The notes under the pieces were generated by a model, which worked only from the letters and a program-made list of their open reading frames with translations, made no database searches and was not told where the DNA came from. From assembly GCA_965243095.1 (NCBI GenBank), contig OZ251530.1, positions 3,038,001 to 3,102,000 of the forward strand: a stretch of DNA of 64,000 nucleotides. Direction: 5' to 3'. Shown here in pieces: positions 1 to 8,664 of the stretch. Within the stretch, counting starts at the first letter, position 1. The number at the start of each line of letters is the position of its first letter. The position numbers and the translations under genes were made by a program. The stretch is from VXYL01 sp965243095 (lineage in GTDB: Bacteria > Pseudomonadota > Gammaproteobacteria > Pseudomonadales > Azotimanducaceae).

Positions 1-1
1 G

Positions 2-1297
2 GACAAGCTGCCGCTGCCGGTGCTGGGCCGGCGGCTTGGCCAACGGCGCTCGTGGATGCTGCTGGCGCAGCTGGGCATCATCGGCGCGCTGGTGTTGATG
101 GCGAACACGGATCCGGTGGAAGCCGGGCTGACGGCCATGGCCGTGGGGGCCGTGGCGCTCGGTTTCTCCTCGGCCACGCAAGACATCGTAATAGACGCCT
201 ATCGGATCGAAGCGGCCGATGAATCCATGCAGGCGCTGCTGTCGTCCGCCTACGTCGCCGGCTACCGGGTTGGCATGGTCGTCGCCGGCGCCGGTGCGCT
301 CTATCTTGCCGACAGTCTCGGCACCACCGCGGAGCACTACGTGTACGCGGCTTGGCGGTGGACCTATCTCTGCATGGCCGCGGCGGCGCTGGTTGGCGTC
401 TGCACCACCCTTGCGGTGCCCGAGCCCGTGCGCCGACGCGCCGCGGCGTATCTGCACTCCACCACCGACTATCTGCGGTTCGTGACGTTCTTCGTGCTGG
501 TGGTGGCCACGTTTGTCGTCGGCGCGGCGAACTTTCCCGGCTTTGGCGGCGGCGGAGGATTGCGCGGCTTCGCGTGGGAGGCGTTGCGGCTGCTGACGGC
601 GCTGGCGGCGGCGTTGGGCGTTGCCTGGGCGTGTGTTCGCGTGGGCCTTGTGCGCCGCGAGATGGCGCGCGACACCTACGTCGACCCGGTGCGCGACTTT
701 TTCTCGCGCTACGGCCGCGGCGCGTTGACGATCTTGCTGTTGGTGGGGTTCTACCGCGTGTCGGACATCGTGCTCGGCACCATCGCCAACGTGTTCTACT
801 TGGACATGGGCTACAGCAAGGACGTGATCGCCAACGCGACCAAGCTCTTCGGCATTTGGATGACCATCCTCGGCGGTTTCCTCGGCGGCTGGCTGGCGCT
901 GCGGTTCGGCACGTTGCGCGTGTTGATGCTCGGCGCGGTGCTCACCGTGGTCACCAATCTGCTGTTCATCGCGCTTGCCCAAGCGCCCGGCGACGTGGCG
1001 CGGCTGTACGCGGTGGTGGTGGCGGACAACCTCACCGCGGGCTTGGCCACGGCGGCGTTCGTGGCCTACCTGTCGAGCCTCACCAGCCTCTCCTTCACGG
1101 CCATGCAGTACGCTATCTTCAGTTCCCTGATGACGCTCTTCCCCAAGCTGCTGGGCGGCTATTCCGGCACGATCGTCGACTCCTTCGGCTACGAGTGGTT
1201 CTTCCTCGGCGCGGCGCTCATCGGTGTGCCGGTGTTGCTGCTGGTGACCTTGGCGAAACGCTACGCCGCCGCCAATCCGGAGCCGGCGCATCCGTAG
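2..1297 (+). CDS. ampG: AmpG-like muropeptide permease (MFS), 5' end cut by window
   Basis: Inner-membrane major-facilitator transporter of the AmpG family, which imports GlcNAc-anhydromuropeptides from the periplasm for peptidoglycan recycling and beta-lactamase signalling (family knowledge). The reading frame is open from base 2, where DKLPLP continues into LGRRLGQRRSW, the conserved loop between the second and third helices, so the true start lies left of the window. AmpG-typical signatures follow: SSATQDIVIDAYR, and a late segment with conserved small residues around FSSLMTLFPKLLGGYSG. About ten hydrophobic helices are visible in the 431 residues present. The next gene starts 25 nt downstream on the same strand. 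The family assignment is firm. The exact substrate is inferred, because AmpG paralogues are common in gammaproteobacteria. Confidence 0.85.
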   Translation, partial: DKLPLPVLGRRLGQRRSWMLLAQLGIIGALVLMANTDPVEAGLTAMAVGAVALGFSSATQDIVIDAYRIEAADESMQALLSSAYVAGYRVGMVVAGAGALYLADSLGTTAEHYVYAAWRWTYLCMAAAALVGVCTTLAVPEPVRRRAAAYLHSTTDYLRFVTFFVLVVATFVVGAANFPGFGGGGGLRGFAWEALRLLTALAAALGVAWACVRVGLVRREMARDTYVDPVRDFFSRYGRGALTILLLVGFYRVSDIVLGTIANVFYLDMGYSKDVIANATKLFGIWMTILGGFLGGWLALRFGTLRVLMLGAVLTVVTNLLFIALAQAPGDVARLYAVVVADNLTAGLATAAFVAYLSSLTSLSFTAMQYAIFSSLMTLFPKLLGGYSGTIVDSFGYEWFFLGAALIGVPVLLLVTLAKRYAAANPEPAHP

Positions 1298-1322
1298 GCC
1301 GGCCGGCCAAGGGTGTCGCGCT

Positions 1323-3371
1323 GTGCGGATCATGCCGCCCACAAGGAACCCCGGTTGGCTGTGGGATGGCGTGGTTGGCGCCGCGGCGGCGTCGGGGCCG
1401 TTGGCCTTGTACATGCTGACGCTGCCGCGCACGGTGGTGCTGGAGGACGATGGCCTGTTCCTGATGGCGGGCGAGCACCTGGGCATCGCCCATCCGCCGG
1501 GCTACCCGCTGTACACGCTGATCTGCCACCTGTTCATGCAGCTTCCGCTCGGCAACCCGGCGGTGCTGGGTCACCTCTCCAGCGCGGTGCTCGGCGCCTT
1601 GGCGTGTGCCGGGGTGTACGCCTGCGCCCGGCTGCTGGGCGCGTCGCGGCTGCCGAGCTTGGTCGCGGCCTGGCTGTTCGGCGCTTCGGAGCACTTTTGG
1701 TCGCAAGCCATCATCGCCGAGGTGTACACCTTCAACGCCGCGCTGTTCTTCGCCGCCTTCGCCTTGATTCTGCACGGCGGCCGTGGGCAACGCCTCTGGC
1801 CGTGGTTCGCCGCGGCGGCGCTCTATGGTTTCGGCTTGGCGAACCACTGGCCGCTGATGGTGTTGGCGACGCCCGGGTTGGCGGTGGCGGCGGCCTCGGG
1901 GCTGGCGCGGATTCCGCACCGACTGCCGTGGCTCGCCGTTGTTGGGTTCGCCTGCGCCAGCCTGCCTTATGCGTGGATGGTGCTGCGCTCTTGGCAGGAA
2001 CCGCTCATCAGCTTCTACGGGCCGCTGGAAAGCTGGGAGGCGGTCTGGCATTACCTCAGCCGTAGCGGCTACGCGGACGTGGACGAGAGCCTCGGTGCCG
2101 GCTGGAGCGATCGGCTGGCCTACCTGTGGTGGTTCGGCCGGCAATTGGCGTGGCAGTTGACCCTGCCCGGCTTCGCCTTGGCCGGGCTCGGCCTTTGGCG
2201 GTTGCTGCGCGGGCGGCGGCGTGGGCGGAAGGCCCGCCATGTGAAGGGGGCCCGCGATGCGTCAGAGCGGCGCATGGCGGGTTGGGGCGGAGCGCTCGTG
2301 CTGCTCGGCAACAGCGTCTTCCTAATTTTGTTGCTGCGGTTCGATTTCGACGCCTACAACATCTCCGTGTTCCGGCCCTATTCGCTGGTGTGCTACGGCA
2401 TCGTCGCGGTGTGGCTGGCGCTGGGCGCGCAGTGGCTGCTGGAGCGCCCGGCTGCTCCTTGGCTGCGAACTGGCGCCGCTGCCCTCGCCGGCGTTGGCAT
2501 GGTCGCCTACTCCCTGTGGGCCAACTGGCCGGCGAACGACCGTTCCGCAAGCGACATCACCGAGCGTCACGCGCGCTTGCTGTTCCAACTGCTGCCCCAG
2601 GATGCCGTGCTGCTGCTCTATGGCGACGAGGAAGTCGCGCCGCTCGGCTACTTCCACTTGGTGGCGGGCCACCGGCCGGACTTGACCTTGCTCAGCAGCC
2701 AAGGATTGGTCTTTGCGAATCGGCTGTTCTCCGGGCGGTTGTTGCCGGAGCGGGAACAGCAGGCGGCTCTGCGGCGCTTCGTCGCCGGCACCAAGCGGCC
2801 TGTTTTCTATTTCGCCGGCGACGACGAGTTCCACGGCCAGGGCTTCCGCCACCACGGTTTCGCCAAAGAGGTGCTGCGGGGCGTTCCCCCCGGCACGTTG
2901 GAATTGACCACTCGTCCGCGCGCCGAACAGTATTTCGAGGAACTGCTGGAGTTGCGTCCGGTGGACGCTTGGGAGCGTGTTCGGCGCAACAAGCTGTTGT
3001 TTCGCTATGGCGAGTATCTTGGGCTTGCGACGCTCGGCGCCAACGCCGAAATGACCGAACTCTTGCGCGGCTCGGTGCGGCGCGCGGAACGCAGTTTCTT
3101 CATGCTGATGGGCATGGCCGAAGTGGCGCTCGCGCACGGCAACGCCACGCATCTGCCCTTGGTGGAAGGTTGGCTGCGCCAAGCCGAAAGCCGCCAAGAC
3201 GAGATCATGAGCAAAGAACGGCGGGCGCGGTTTTTGTACCTGCGGGGGTTTTGCGCCCATCGTCTTGGGCAGGGGCAAGAGGCGAAGGCATGGTTCGAGG
3301 AGTCCCGGGCCGTCTACCCGCATCCGCAGAAAAACGCCGCCATCGCCGCCTTGCGGCAGCTTGGCGGCTGA
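1323..3371 (+). CDS. DUF2723-family GT-C membrane protein, copy 1
   Basis: 682-residue polytopic membrane protein of the DUF2723 family, part of the GT-C glycosyltransferase superfamily, which is related to protein O-mannosyltransferases. The family hallmark is near the N-terminus: EDDGLFLMA (residues 41-49; acidic pair in the first periplasmic loop) followed by HPPGYPLYTL (57-66). About ten membrane helices occupy residues 15-420. The C-terminal third is soluble and alpha-helical, with a TPR-like end. GTG at 1323 is the longest start; an in-frame ATG lies at 1332. The GT22 homologue follows 18 nt downstream, suggesting one transcript. A paralogue with about 85% identity over residues 59-138 lies inverted at 5143-7251. 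Likely lipid-linked sugar donor and protein or glycan acceptor are unknown. No biochemical role for DUF2723 proteins can be asserted from sequence. Confidence 0.8.
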   Translation: MRIMPPTRNPGWLWDGVVGAAAASGPLALYMLTLPRTVVLEDDGLFLMAGEHLGIAHPPGYPLYTLICHLFMQLPLGNPAVLGHLSSAVLGALACAGVYACARLLGASRLPSLVAAWLFGASEHFWSQAIIAEVYTFNAALFFAAFALILHGGRGQRLWPWFAAAALYGFGLANHWPLMVLATPGLAVAAASGLARIPHRLPWLAVVGFACASLPYAWMVLRSWQEPLISFYGPLESWEAVWHYLSRSGYADVDESLGAGWSDRLAYLWWFGRQLAWQLTLPGFALAGLGLWRLLRGRRRGRKARHVKGARDASERRMAGWGGALVLLGNSVFLILLLRFDFDAYNISVFRPYSLVCYGIVAVWLALGAQWLLERPAAPWLRTGAAALAGVGMVAYSLWANWPANDRSASDITERHARLLFQLLPQDAVLLLYGDEEVAPLGYFHLVAGHRPDLTLLSSQGLVFANRLFSGRLLPEREQQAALRRFVAGTKRPVFYFAGDDEFHGQGFRHHGFAKEVLRGVPPGTLELTTRPRAEQYFEELLELRPVDAWERVRRNKLLFRYGEYLGLATLGANAEMTELLRGSVRRAERSFFMLMGMAEVALAHGNATHLPLVEGWLRQAESRQDEIMSKERRARFLYLRGFCAHRLGQGQEAKAWFEESRAVYPHPQKNAAIAALRQLGG

Positions 3372-3389
3372 CCTACGAAGCGCGGTGGA

Positions 3390-5126
3390 ATGGCTCGGAA
3401 GCAGCGCAAGGGTCGGCAGCGGAGGCGGCGTACGGCAGGCGGTCGCGCCGCGCCGCCGCGCCAATCCGCGCCCGTTGCGCGGTTCGGCCCGCTGCGTTCG
3501 GCGGCGGACGGCTTGCTGCATTGGCGTGCGCCGGAGGGGCCGCGGTGGCGGTTGTTCTGGCCGGTGCTGGCGTTGGCCTTCCTCGTGCGCGCCGTCGTGG
3601 CCTTGTCCGGCGACTTCATCGTGCATCCGGACGAGAGCATGCAGTTGCTGGAGCCGGCGCATCGCTTGGCTTTCGGCAACGGCGTCGTCTATTGGGAGTT
3701 CTTCTACGGCGCGCGCTCGTGGTTGCTGCCGGGGTTGATCGCCGGGCTGCTCAAGGGGTTCGAGGCCGCGGGCCTCGGCCAGCCGTTCTGGTACGTCGGC
3801 GGCGTGAAGTTGGCGTTCTGCGGGCTGTCTTTGGCCATTCCGGCCGGCATGTATTGCTTCGCCCGGCGGCATTTCGGCGAATCGGCCGGGCGGGCGGCGC
3901 TCTTGGCCGGCGCCTTCTGGTACGAGCTGGTCGGCCTCGCGCACAAGCCGTTGACGGGAATGGTCGCCGCCGCGGTCTTCGTCACGCTCTTGGCGTTGTG
4001 CGCTCGCATTCAGGCGCCGACAGCGGCGAGTGGGGAGCGATCGCTGCGCTTGTGGAGTGTTTGGCTGCTGGCCTTGCTGGCCGTTTTGGCGACCGCGATT
4101 CGCCCGTACTACGCGCCGCTGGTCGTGTTGCTCTTGGGCCTCGTCTTGCTGCGCTTGGGGCGCGTTGGCAAGGCGCATGCGATTTTCGCGGTGGCGGTGG
4201 CGGCGTTTTCGCTCGCTGTCGGGGTGTTCGACGCGGTCACTTGGGACGCGGGGCTGTTCCACTCCTATTTCACCGTCGTGCGCTTCAACTTCGAGCTGTA
4301 CGAAACCGGTGCGGCCAGCGGCAGTCCGGCGCACCAGTATCTTTGGTGGCTGCTGCTGGCCAGCGCCGGCGGCAGCGCCCTCTGCGTTGGCGCGGCGTTG
4401 CGCCGGCCGCGCCGCTACGGTCTGCTGTTGCTGCTCATCGGGCTGGTGCTGGTGTTGCACTCGGCGCTGGTCCACAAGGAGTACCGCTACGTCTTCGTGG
4501 TCATCCCGCTGTGGCTGCTGCTCGGCGCCGGCGTATTGGCCGAGCTTGCCGCCGGCGCCAAGCGGCGGATGGTGCCGTTCGCCATCGGCGGGGCGGTGTT
4601 CGCGGTGGTTTCCGTGGCCGGCATCCTGAACGCCCTGCCCGGGCAGGACGGTGTGTTCCACGTGCCGGACCAACCGCAGCAGACCGTGGTGCGTTTCCTG
4701 CGCGGCCAAGACCCGCACTTCGCCGCGTATCGCCACCTTGCCGAGGCGCCGGGGGTGGCCGCGGTTTGGCAGCCGGGGCGGCACCACTACAGCTTGCCCG
4801 GCTACTACTACCTGCACCGTCGCATTCCCTTCTACGACGCCGGCACCGGCCGCGGCAACAATCTCCACCGAGACTTGCGCACCCTCCGCGCTTCGGTGAG
4901 CCACATCGTGACCGAGGATGCGCTGCTCGACGTTCCCGGCTATGTGGTGGACAAGGAGTTCGGCCATGTGCGCATCCTGCGGCGGGAACCGAACGACGCG
5001 TCGGTGCGGCAATGGCGGAGTTTCGCGCCGATCATGGCGGACGACTTCATCCACCGCATCGTCCGCGCGGGAAACCCCGATGCGCCACCACCGCCGCCGA
5101 ACAACGGCATCCGCTTCGTGGAGTGA
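3390..5126 (+). CDS. GT22 (ALG9/PIG-B-like) mannosyltransferase homologue
   Basis: 578-residue GT-C glycosyltransferase resembling family GT22, whose eukaryotic members add mannose from dolichyl-phosphate-mannose to GPI anchors or N-glycan precursors. The sequence shows a basic, low-complexity N-terminus (1-35), then the GT22 signature HPDE (79-82) with EPAHRLAFG and YWEFFYGARSWL (101-112). A late HKEYRY motif at about residue 362 corresponds to the GT22 HKE-x-RF block. About nine hydrophobic helices lie between 55 and 420, and the C-terminal 150 residues are hydrophilic. It sits between two DUF2723 paralogues and is probably cotranscribed with copy 1. It ends 16 nt before the convergent end of copy 2. 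Bacterial GT22-like proteins are poorly characterised, so donor and acceptor are unknown. Confidence 0.75.
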   Translation: MARKQRKGRQRRRRTAGGRAAPPRQSAPVARFGPLRSAADGLLHWRAPEGPRWRLFWPVLALAFLVRAVVALSGDFIVHPDESMQLLEPAHRLAFGNGVVYWEFFYGARSWLLPGLIAGLLKGFEAAGLGQPFWYVGGVKLAFCGLSLAIPAGMYCFARRHFGESAGRAALLAGAFWYELVGLAHKPLTGMVAAAVFVTLLALCARIQAPTAASGERSLRLWSVWLLALLAVLATAIRPYYAPLVVLLLGLVLLRLGRVGKAHAIFAVAVAAFSLAVGVFDAVTWDAGLFHSYFTVVRFNFELYETGAASGSPAHQYLWWLLLASAGGSALCVGAALRRPRRYGLLLLLIGLVLVLHSALVHKEYRYVFVVIPLWLLLGAGVLAELAAGAKRRMVPFAIGGAVFAVVSVAGILNALPGQDGVFHVPDQPQQTVVRFLRGQDPHFAAYRHLAEAPGVAAVWQPGRHHYSLPGYYYLHRRIPFYDAGTGRGNNLHRDLRTLRASVSHIVTEDALLDVPGYVVDKEFGHVRILRREPNDASVRQWRSFAPIMADDFIHRIVRAGNPDAPPPPPNNGIRFVE

Positions 5127-5142
5127 TTCGTCACCGGAAGAG

Positions 5143-7251
5143 TCAACCGCCCGGTTCGACGCCGTGTATTTCGAGCGCTTCTTTGGCCGGGTTGGTTGGA
5201 TCTGGATAGATCTCGAAGGAACGTCGGAATGCGCGCACGGCGGCGGCTTCGTGGCCTTGCCGCCCCAGCAGCACGCCGTTTAGGTGATGGAACCGCGCTC
5301 GGCGCCAACGCTCGAAGGTGGGGTCGAGCAGCGCTTCCGCCTTGCCAAGCCACGCGCCGATGCGCGGCCAGTGGGCCGCGTCGCCGTACTTCAAGTGAAC
5401 CTCGGCCATGCCGACGAGGCTCGAGTAGCTCCCTTCCGCGAGCGCACGCTGCCGCTCGGTGAGTTGCAGCAGATTCGGGTCGCCCAGCAGCACGGCGTAG
5501 CCCAAGAACTGCCCATAGTCGTGCAGCAGCGTGATTTGCAGATACCGCTCCCAACCGTCGCTTGGGCGGTGCTGCAGCAACTCCTCGAAATACTCCGCGG
5601 CCACCGGCGAATGCGCCAGCTGCAAGGCGCCCGGTGCGATGGCCGCGGTGGCTTCCTTCAGGAAGCCGTGGTGGCGGATGCCGTGGCCGTGCGGAAAGTC
5701 CTCGTCATCCGCAATGTAGAAGATGGGGCGCTCGACCGCGGCGATGTGCCGGCGTATGAGCTCCAAACGGCGCGCATCCGCCAACAGCGGGTGGTAGAGC
5801 CGGTTGCCGTAGACGAGGCCCGGCAGATTGAGCAGCTCGACGTCCGACCGTTGCCCAGCCACGAAGCGCTGGTAGCCGAGCACGCTCGTGGCCACGTCCC
5901 CGTGCGTGAGCAGCATGGCGTTCTCCGGCAACAACGCGAACACCGTCTGCGCGAAGCGGGCGGTGAAGTCGCTGCCGGCGCGGTCGTTCAGCGGCCAGTG
6001 CATCCACACGGCCCAGACGCACAGTCCGCCGCCAGTCAGCGCGGCGGCGAACGCGATGCCGGGCGCTTTGGCCAGCGCCGCCAACCGCGATCCCGAGAGC
6101 CGTGTCGTCCACGCCTGCAGCCAGTTAAGCGCGAACGTCAGCCCCGCCGCCAGCCACAGCGCCATCAACCCGTAGCAGACCAGCGAATAGGGGCGGAAGA
6201 TGGCGCTGCGGTGGAAATCGAACTCGAACTCCAGCAGCAACAGCAGCGCCAAACTGTTGCCGAGGAACACCAGCGCCGCCCCTGACGTCTCGGCCAGCCG
6301 CCGGCGCCGCAGCAAGGCGAACAACCCCAACAGCGCCAGCGCGAAGCCCAGCGGCGTCAATTGCCAGAACACCTGCTGCGAAAACCAACCGACGAAGGCG
6401 AAGCGGTCGTTCCAGCCGGCGATGGGGTTGGCGTCGCCCTCGGCGTAGCCGGTGCGCCCGAGGTAGTGCCAGAAGGCATCCCAGTCCGCGATAGGGCCGT
6501 AGAAGCTGATGAACGGCTCTTGCCAGGAACGCGCCACCATCCAAGCGTAGGGCAGGCAGGCGCTCGCCAAGGCGATGGCCAATAGCAGCGGCAGCTTGGG
6601 GAGCAGCGCCTTGCGCGCCGGCAGCGCCATCGCGGCGAGGCCGGGCAGGGCCAGCGCCATCAACGGCCAGTGGTTGGCCAAGCTCAAGCCGTAGGCCACC
6701 GCCGCCGCCACCCAAGGCCATAGGCGCCAAGGCCGCCGCACGCCGTGCGCGATGAAGCCGTAGGCGGCGAAGAACAGCAGCGCGTTCAAGGTGTACACCT
6801 CGGCGATGATGGCCTGCGACCAAACATGTTCGGCGGCGCCGAACAACCAAGCGGCAGCGAGCGCGGGCAGCCTCGCCGCCTCCATCAAGCGGGCGCAGAT
6901 GTACACCGCGCCGCAGGCCAACGCGCCGAGCACCGCGCTGGATAGGTGGCCGAGCACTGCCGGGTTGCCGAAAGGCAGCTGCATGAACAGGTGGCAGATC
7001 AGCGTGTAGAGGGGATAGCCGGGCGGATGCGCGATGCCGAACTGCGCCCCGGCCATCAGGAACAGGCCGTCGTCCTCCAGCGCGACGCCGCGCGGCATGG
7101 TGGCCGCGTACAGCAGCAGCGGGCCGAGCACGGCCGCCACCGCCGCCAAGCCGTCGGGCCACTTCTTGGACGATGGCGGCAAACTAGGCGCCTCGTGGCG
7201 TGGCGGCACCGCGGCGTTCGGAGTTGGCTTCGGACATCGTTCGCTCCTCAT
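5143..7251 (-). CDS. DUF2723-family GT-C membrane protein, copy 2
   Basis: 702-residue paralogue of the 1323-3371 gene on the opposite strand. It has the same architecture: a proline-rich N-terminus (1-30), the EDDGLFLMA motif (59-67), HPPGYPLYTL (75-84), about ten membrane helices to residue 430, and a helical soluble C-terminus. The stretch from HPPGYP to SQAIIAEVYT is nearly identical to copy 1, and the C-terminal halves are more divergent. It is convergent with the GT22 gene (16 nt apart) and divergent from the SDR gene. The start used is the ATG at 7251. An out-of-frame ATG 13 nt inside has a better purine-rich leader but no open frame. GT-C family membership is well supported; substrate unknown. 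Confidence 0.8.
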   Translation of the reverse strand: MRSERCPKPTPNAAVPPRHEAPSLPPSSKKWPDGLAAVAAVLGPLLLYAATMPRGVALEDDGLFLMAGAQFGIAHPPGYPLYTLICHLFMQLPFGNPAVLGHLSSAVLGALACGAVYICARLMEAARLPALAAAWLFGAAEHVWSQAIIAEVYTLNALLFFAAYGFIAHGVRRPWRLWPWVAAAVAYGLSLANHWPLMALALPGLAAMALPARKALLPKLPLLLAIALASACLPYAWMVARSWQEPFISFYGPIADWDAFWHYLGRTGYAEGDANPIAGWNDRFAFVGWFSQQVFWQLTPLGFALALLGLFALLRRRRLAETSGAALVFLGNSLALLLLLEFEFDFHRSAIFRPYSLVCYGLMALWLAAGLTFALNWLQAWTTRLSGSRLAALAKAPGIAFAAALTGGGLCVWAVWMHWPLNDRAGSDFTARFAQTVFALLPENAMLLTHGDVATSVLGYQRFVAGQRSDVELLNLPGLVYGNRLYHPLLADARRLELIRRHIAAVERPIFYIADDEDFPHGHGIRHHGFLKEATAAIAPGALQLAHSPVAAEYFEELLQHRPSDGWERYLQITLLHDYGQFLGYAVLLGDPNLLQLTERQRALAEGSYSSLVGMAEVHLKYGDAAHWPRIGAWLGKAEALLDPTFERWRRARFHHLNGVLLGRQGHEAAAVRAFRRSFEIYPDPTNPAKEALEIHGVEPGG

Positions 7252-7573
7252 CTACACGCCCGGTGTGCAGGTGTGCGTTGGCAACCTGTGGATAGTGTGT
7301 GCGCAGCATGATGGACACGCCGGGCGCGGCCGGCGATGATACGGCCTCGGCTATTCTGGAGGCACCGTTCCGCTGGCGGCGAGCAACCTCATCCTGTCAG
7401 TGCGCGATGGGTAAGCTCCAAGCCCTTGGAACGAGCAGGGGCCTGGTCGTCGCCACGGTGCCGCCCGGTGAAGCGCTGACCCTCCCCGCGGTACAACAGA
7501 ACCGCGTTTGCCAAGCGTGCGCTTGGCGGCATAACATGTGTGGCATCCAACAGCGAGAGGGGGGAGATTTCGC
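7252..7573. other. 322-bp divergent intergenic region
   Basis: Spacer between the leftward DUF2723 copy 2 and the rightward SDR gene. No convincing coding frame: a 103-codon frame at 7299-7610 lacks a ribosome site and overlaps the SDR start. The region holds an 18-bp palindrome (7511-7528, described separately) and the SDR ribosome site GGGGGAG just before 7574. No tRNA or mobile element was seen. Confidence 0.6.
7511..7528. promoter_or_regulatory. 18-bp perfect palindrome, candidate operator
   Basis: GCCAAGCG-TG-CGCTTGGC is a perfect inverted repeat with 8-bp arms. It lies 46 bp before the SDR start, with a CATAAC stretch directly after it that could serve as a weak -10. The size and symmetry fit a dimeric repressor or activator site. 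No candidate regulator gene is adjacent, so the binding protein is unknown. Confidence 0.45.
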
Positions 7574-8647
7574 ATGGCACCAGTTCCCAAAGGCGGCACC
7601 GTGGCTGTGACCGGCAGCGCGGGTTTCATCGGCAGCTGGGTGGTGCGCCGCCTGCTGGACAAGGGCTACCGGGTGCGCGCCTGCGTACGCAACGCGGACG
7701 ACCCGGTGCGCACGGACTTTCTGAAGGCGATGCCGGGCTATGCTTCCGGGCGCCTCACGCTGCACTCCGCGGATCTGGACAACGCGGGCAGCTTCGACGA
7801 CATCTTCGCCGGCTGCCACGGCGTCTGCCACGTCTCGCACGTCTCCAACTACAGCGACCACGAGTACGTGCGCATGGTTTGCGATCACCTGATCGGCGCG
7901 GTCAACAAGGCGGGCACGGTGAGCCGCGTGATCGTGACCTCCAGCATCGCCGCGGTGATGTCCGAGGCGGACATGCAAGCCTACGTGCGCCGCCCCACGT
8001 TCTACGAGGACCGCTACCCGGACGAGGACGATCCGCGGCGAACGCCGGAGCGCCAAGGCTATTCGATGGGCAAGGTGATCGCCCAGCGCGCCTTCTCCGA
8101 CGCCGCGGAGGCCAGCGGCGATTGGGACGCCATCACCTGCTGCCCGGCGGACAACGTGGGCCCCATCCTCTCGCCGCACCAGAAGAATATGGGGCCGTGG
8201 CAGCACAACATCGAAACGATGCTGCTGGGCGAATACCAGCAGAACGGCGTCTACCGCCCGTGGATGACGGTGGACGTGCGCGACGACGCCGACTGCCACG
8301 TCGGGCTGCTGGAGAGCGTTCATGTGAAGAATGGCGAGCGCTACATCGCCTGGTCCACGGATACGCGCAACGTCGAGGACATCTGCGCGGACATCGATCG
8401 GCTCCTGCCCGAGCTCGGCCACGACACGCCGCAAGTGACCGATTCGCACCCGGACCGCATCAAGGCCCGGAAAGCCGAGTTCCGCGCCATTTGGGCCGGC
8501 TGCGATTTGCGCAACGACCGCATCAAGGCGGTGACCGGCGTCGAGTTCCGCAGCTTGGACGAGTCCATTCGCGACTGCGTGGAGTCCCTGCTTGCCGTCG
8601 CCAAGGTGAAGCCGGTGCTGCGCGAGGGGTTCTCGCTGCCGGAGTAG
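7574..8647 (+). CDS. Extended SDR NAD(P)-dependent reductase/epimerase
   Basis: 357-residue short-chain dehydrogenase of the extended (epimerase / dihydroflavonol-reductase-like) type, predicted cytosolic. The Rossmann glycine motif TGSAGFIG sits near residue 13, and the active-site YSMGK (Y-x-x-x-K) lies near residue 172, preceded by the catalytic-Ser region VIVTSSIAAV. The start is the ATG at 7574 because GGGGGAG lies just upstream; the frame extends 12 codons further without a ribosome site. It is transcribed alone and converges on the P450 fusion 17 nt downstream. The substrate cannot be read from sequence. Closest known relatives reduce aryl or terpenoid ketones and aldehydes, so a role with the neighbouring P450 and sulfotransferase is possible but only inferred. 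Confidence 0.8.
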   Translation: MAPVPKGGTVAVTGSAGFIGSWVVRRLLDKGYRVRACVRNADDPVRTDFLKAMPGYASGRLTLHSADLDNAGSFDDIFAGCHGVCHVSHVSNYSDHEYVRMVCDHLIGAVNKAGTVSRVIVTSSIAAVMSEADMQAYVRRPTFYEDRYPDEDDPRRTPERQGYSMGKVIAQRAFSDAAEASGDWDAITCCPADNVGPILSPHQKNMGPWQHNIETMLLGEYQQNGVYRPWMTVDVRDDADCHVGLLESVHVKNGERYIAWSTDTRNVEDICADIDRLLPELGHDTPQVTDSHPDRIKARKAEFRAIWAGCDLRNDRIKAVTGVEFRSLDESIRDCVESLLAVAKVKPVLREGFSLPE

Positions 8648-8664
8648 GCGCGGCGGCCGGTTCG

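Noticed and set aside
2126..5209. Very long open frames opposing or out of phase with the glycosyltransferase genes (also 2322-5054 on the minus strand)
   Set aside because: Arg/Ala/Gly-rich composition, no family motif, complete overlap with genes that have clear motifs; a high-GC artefact.
7299..7610. Possible 103-codon gene in the divergent gap
   Set aside because: No ribosome site, no family resemblance, overlaps the SDR start.
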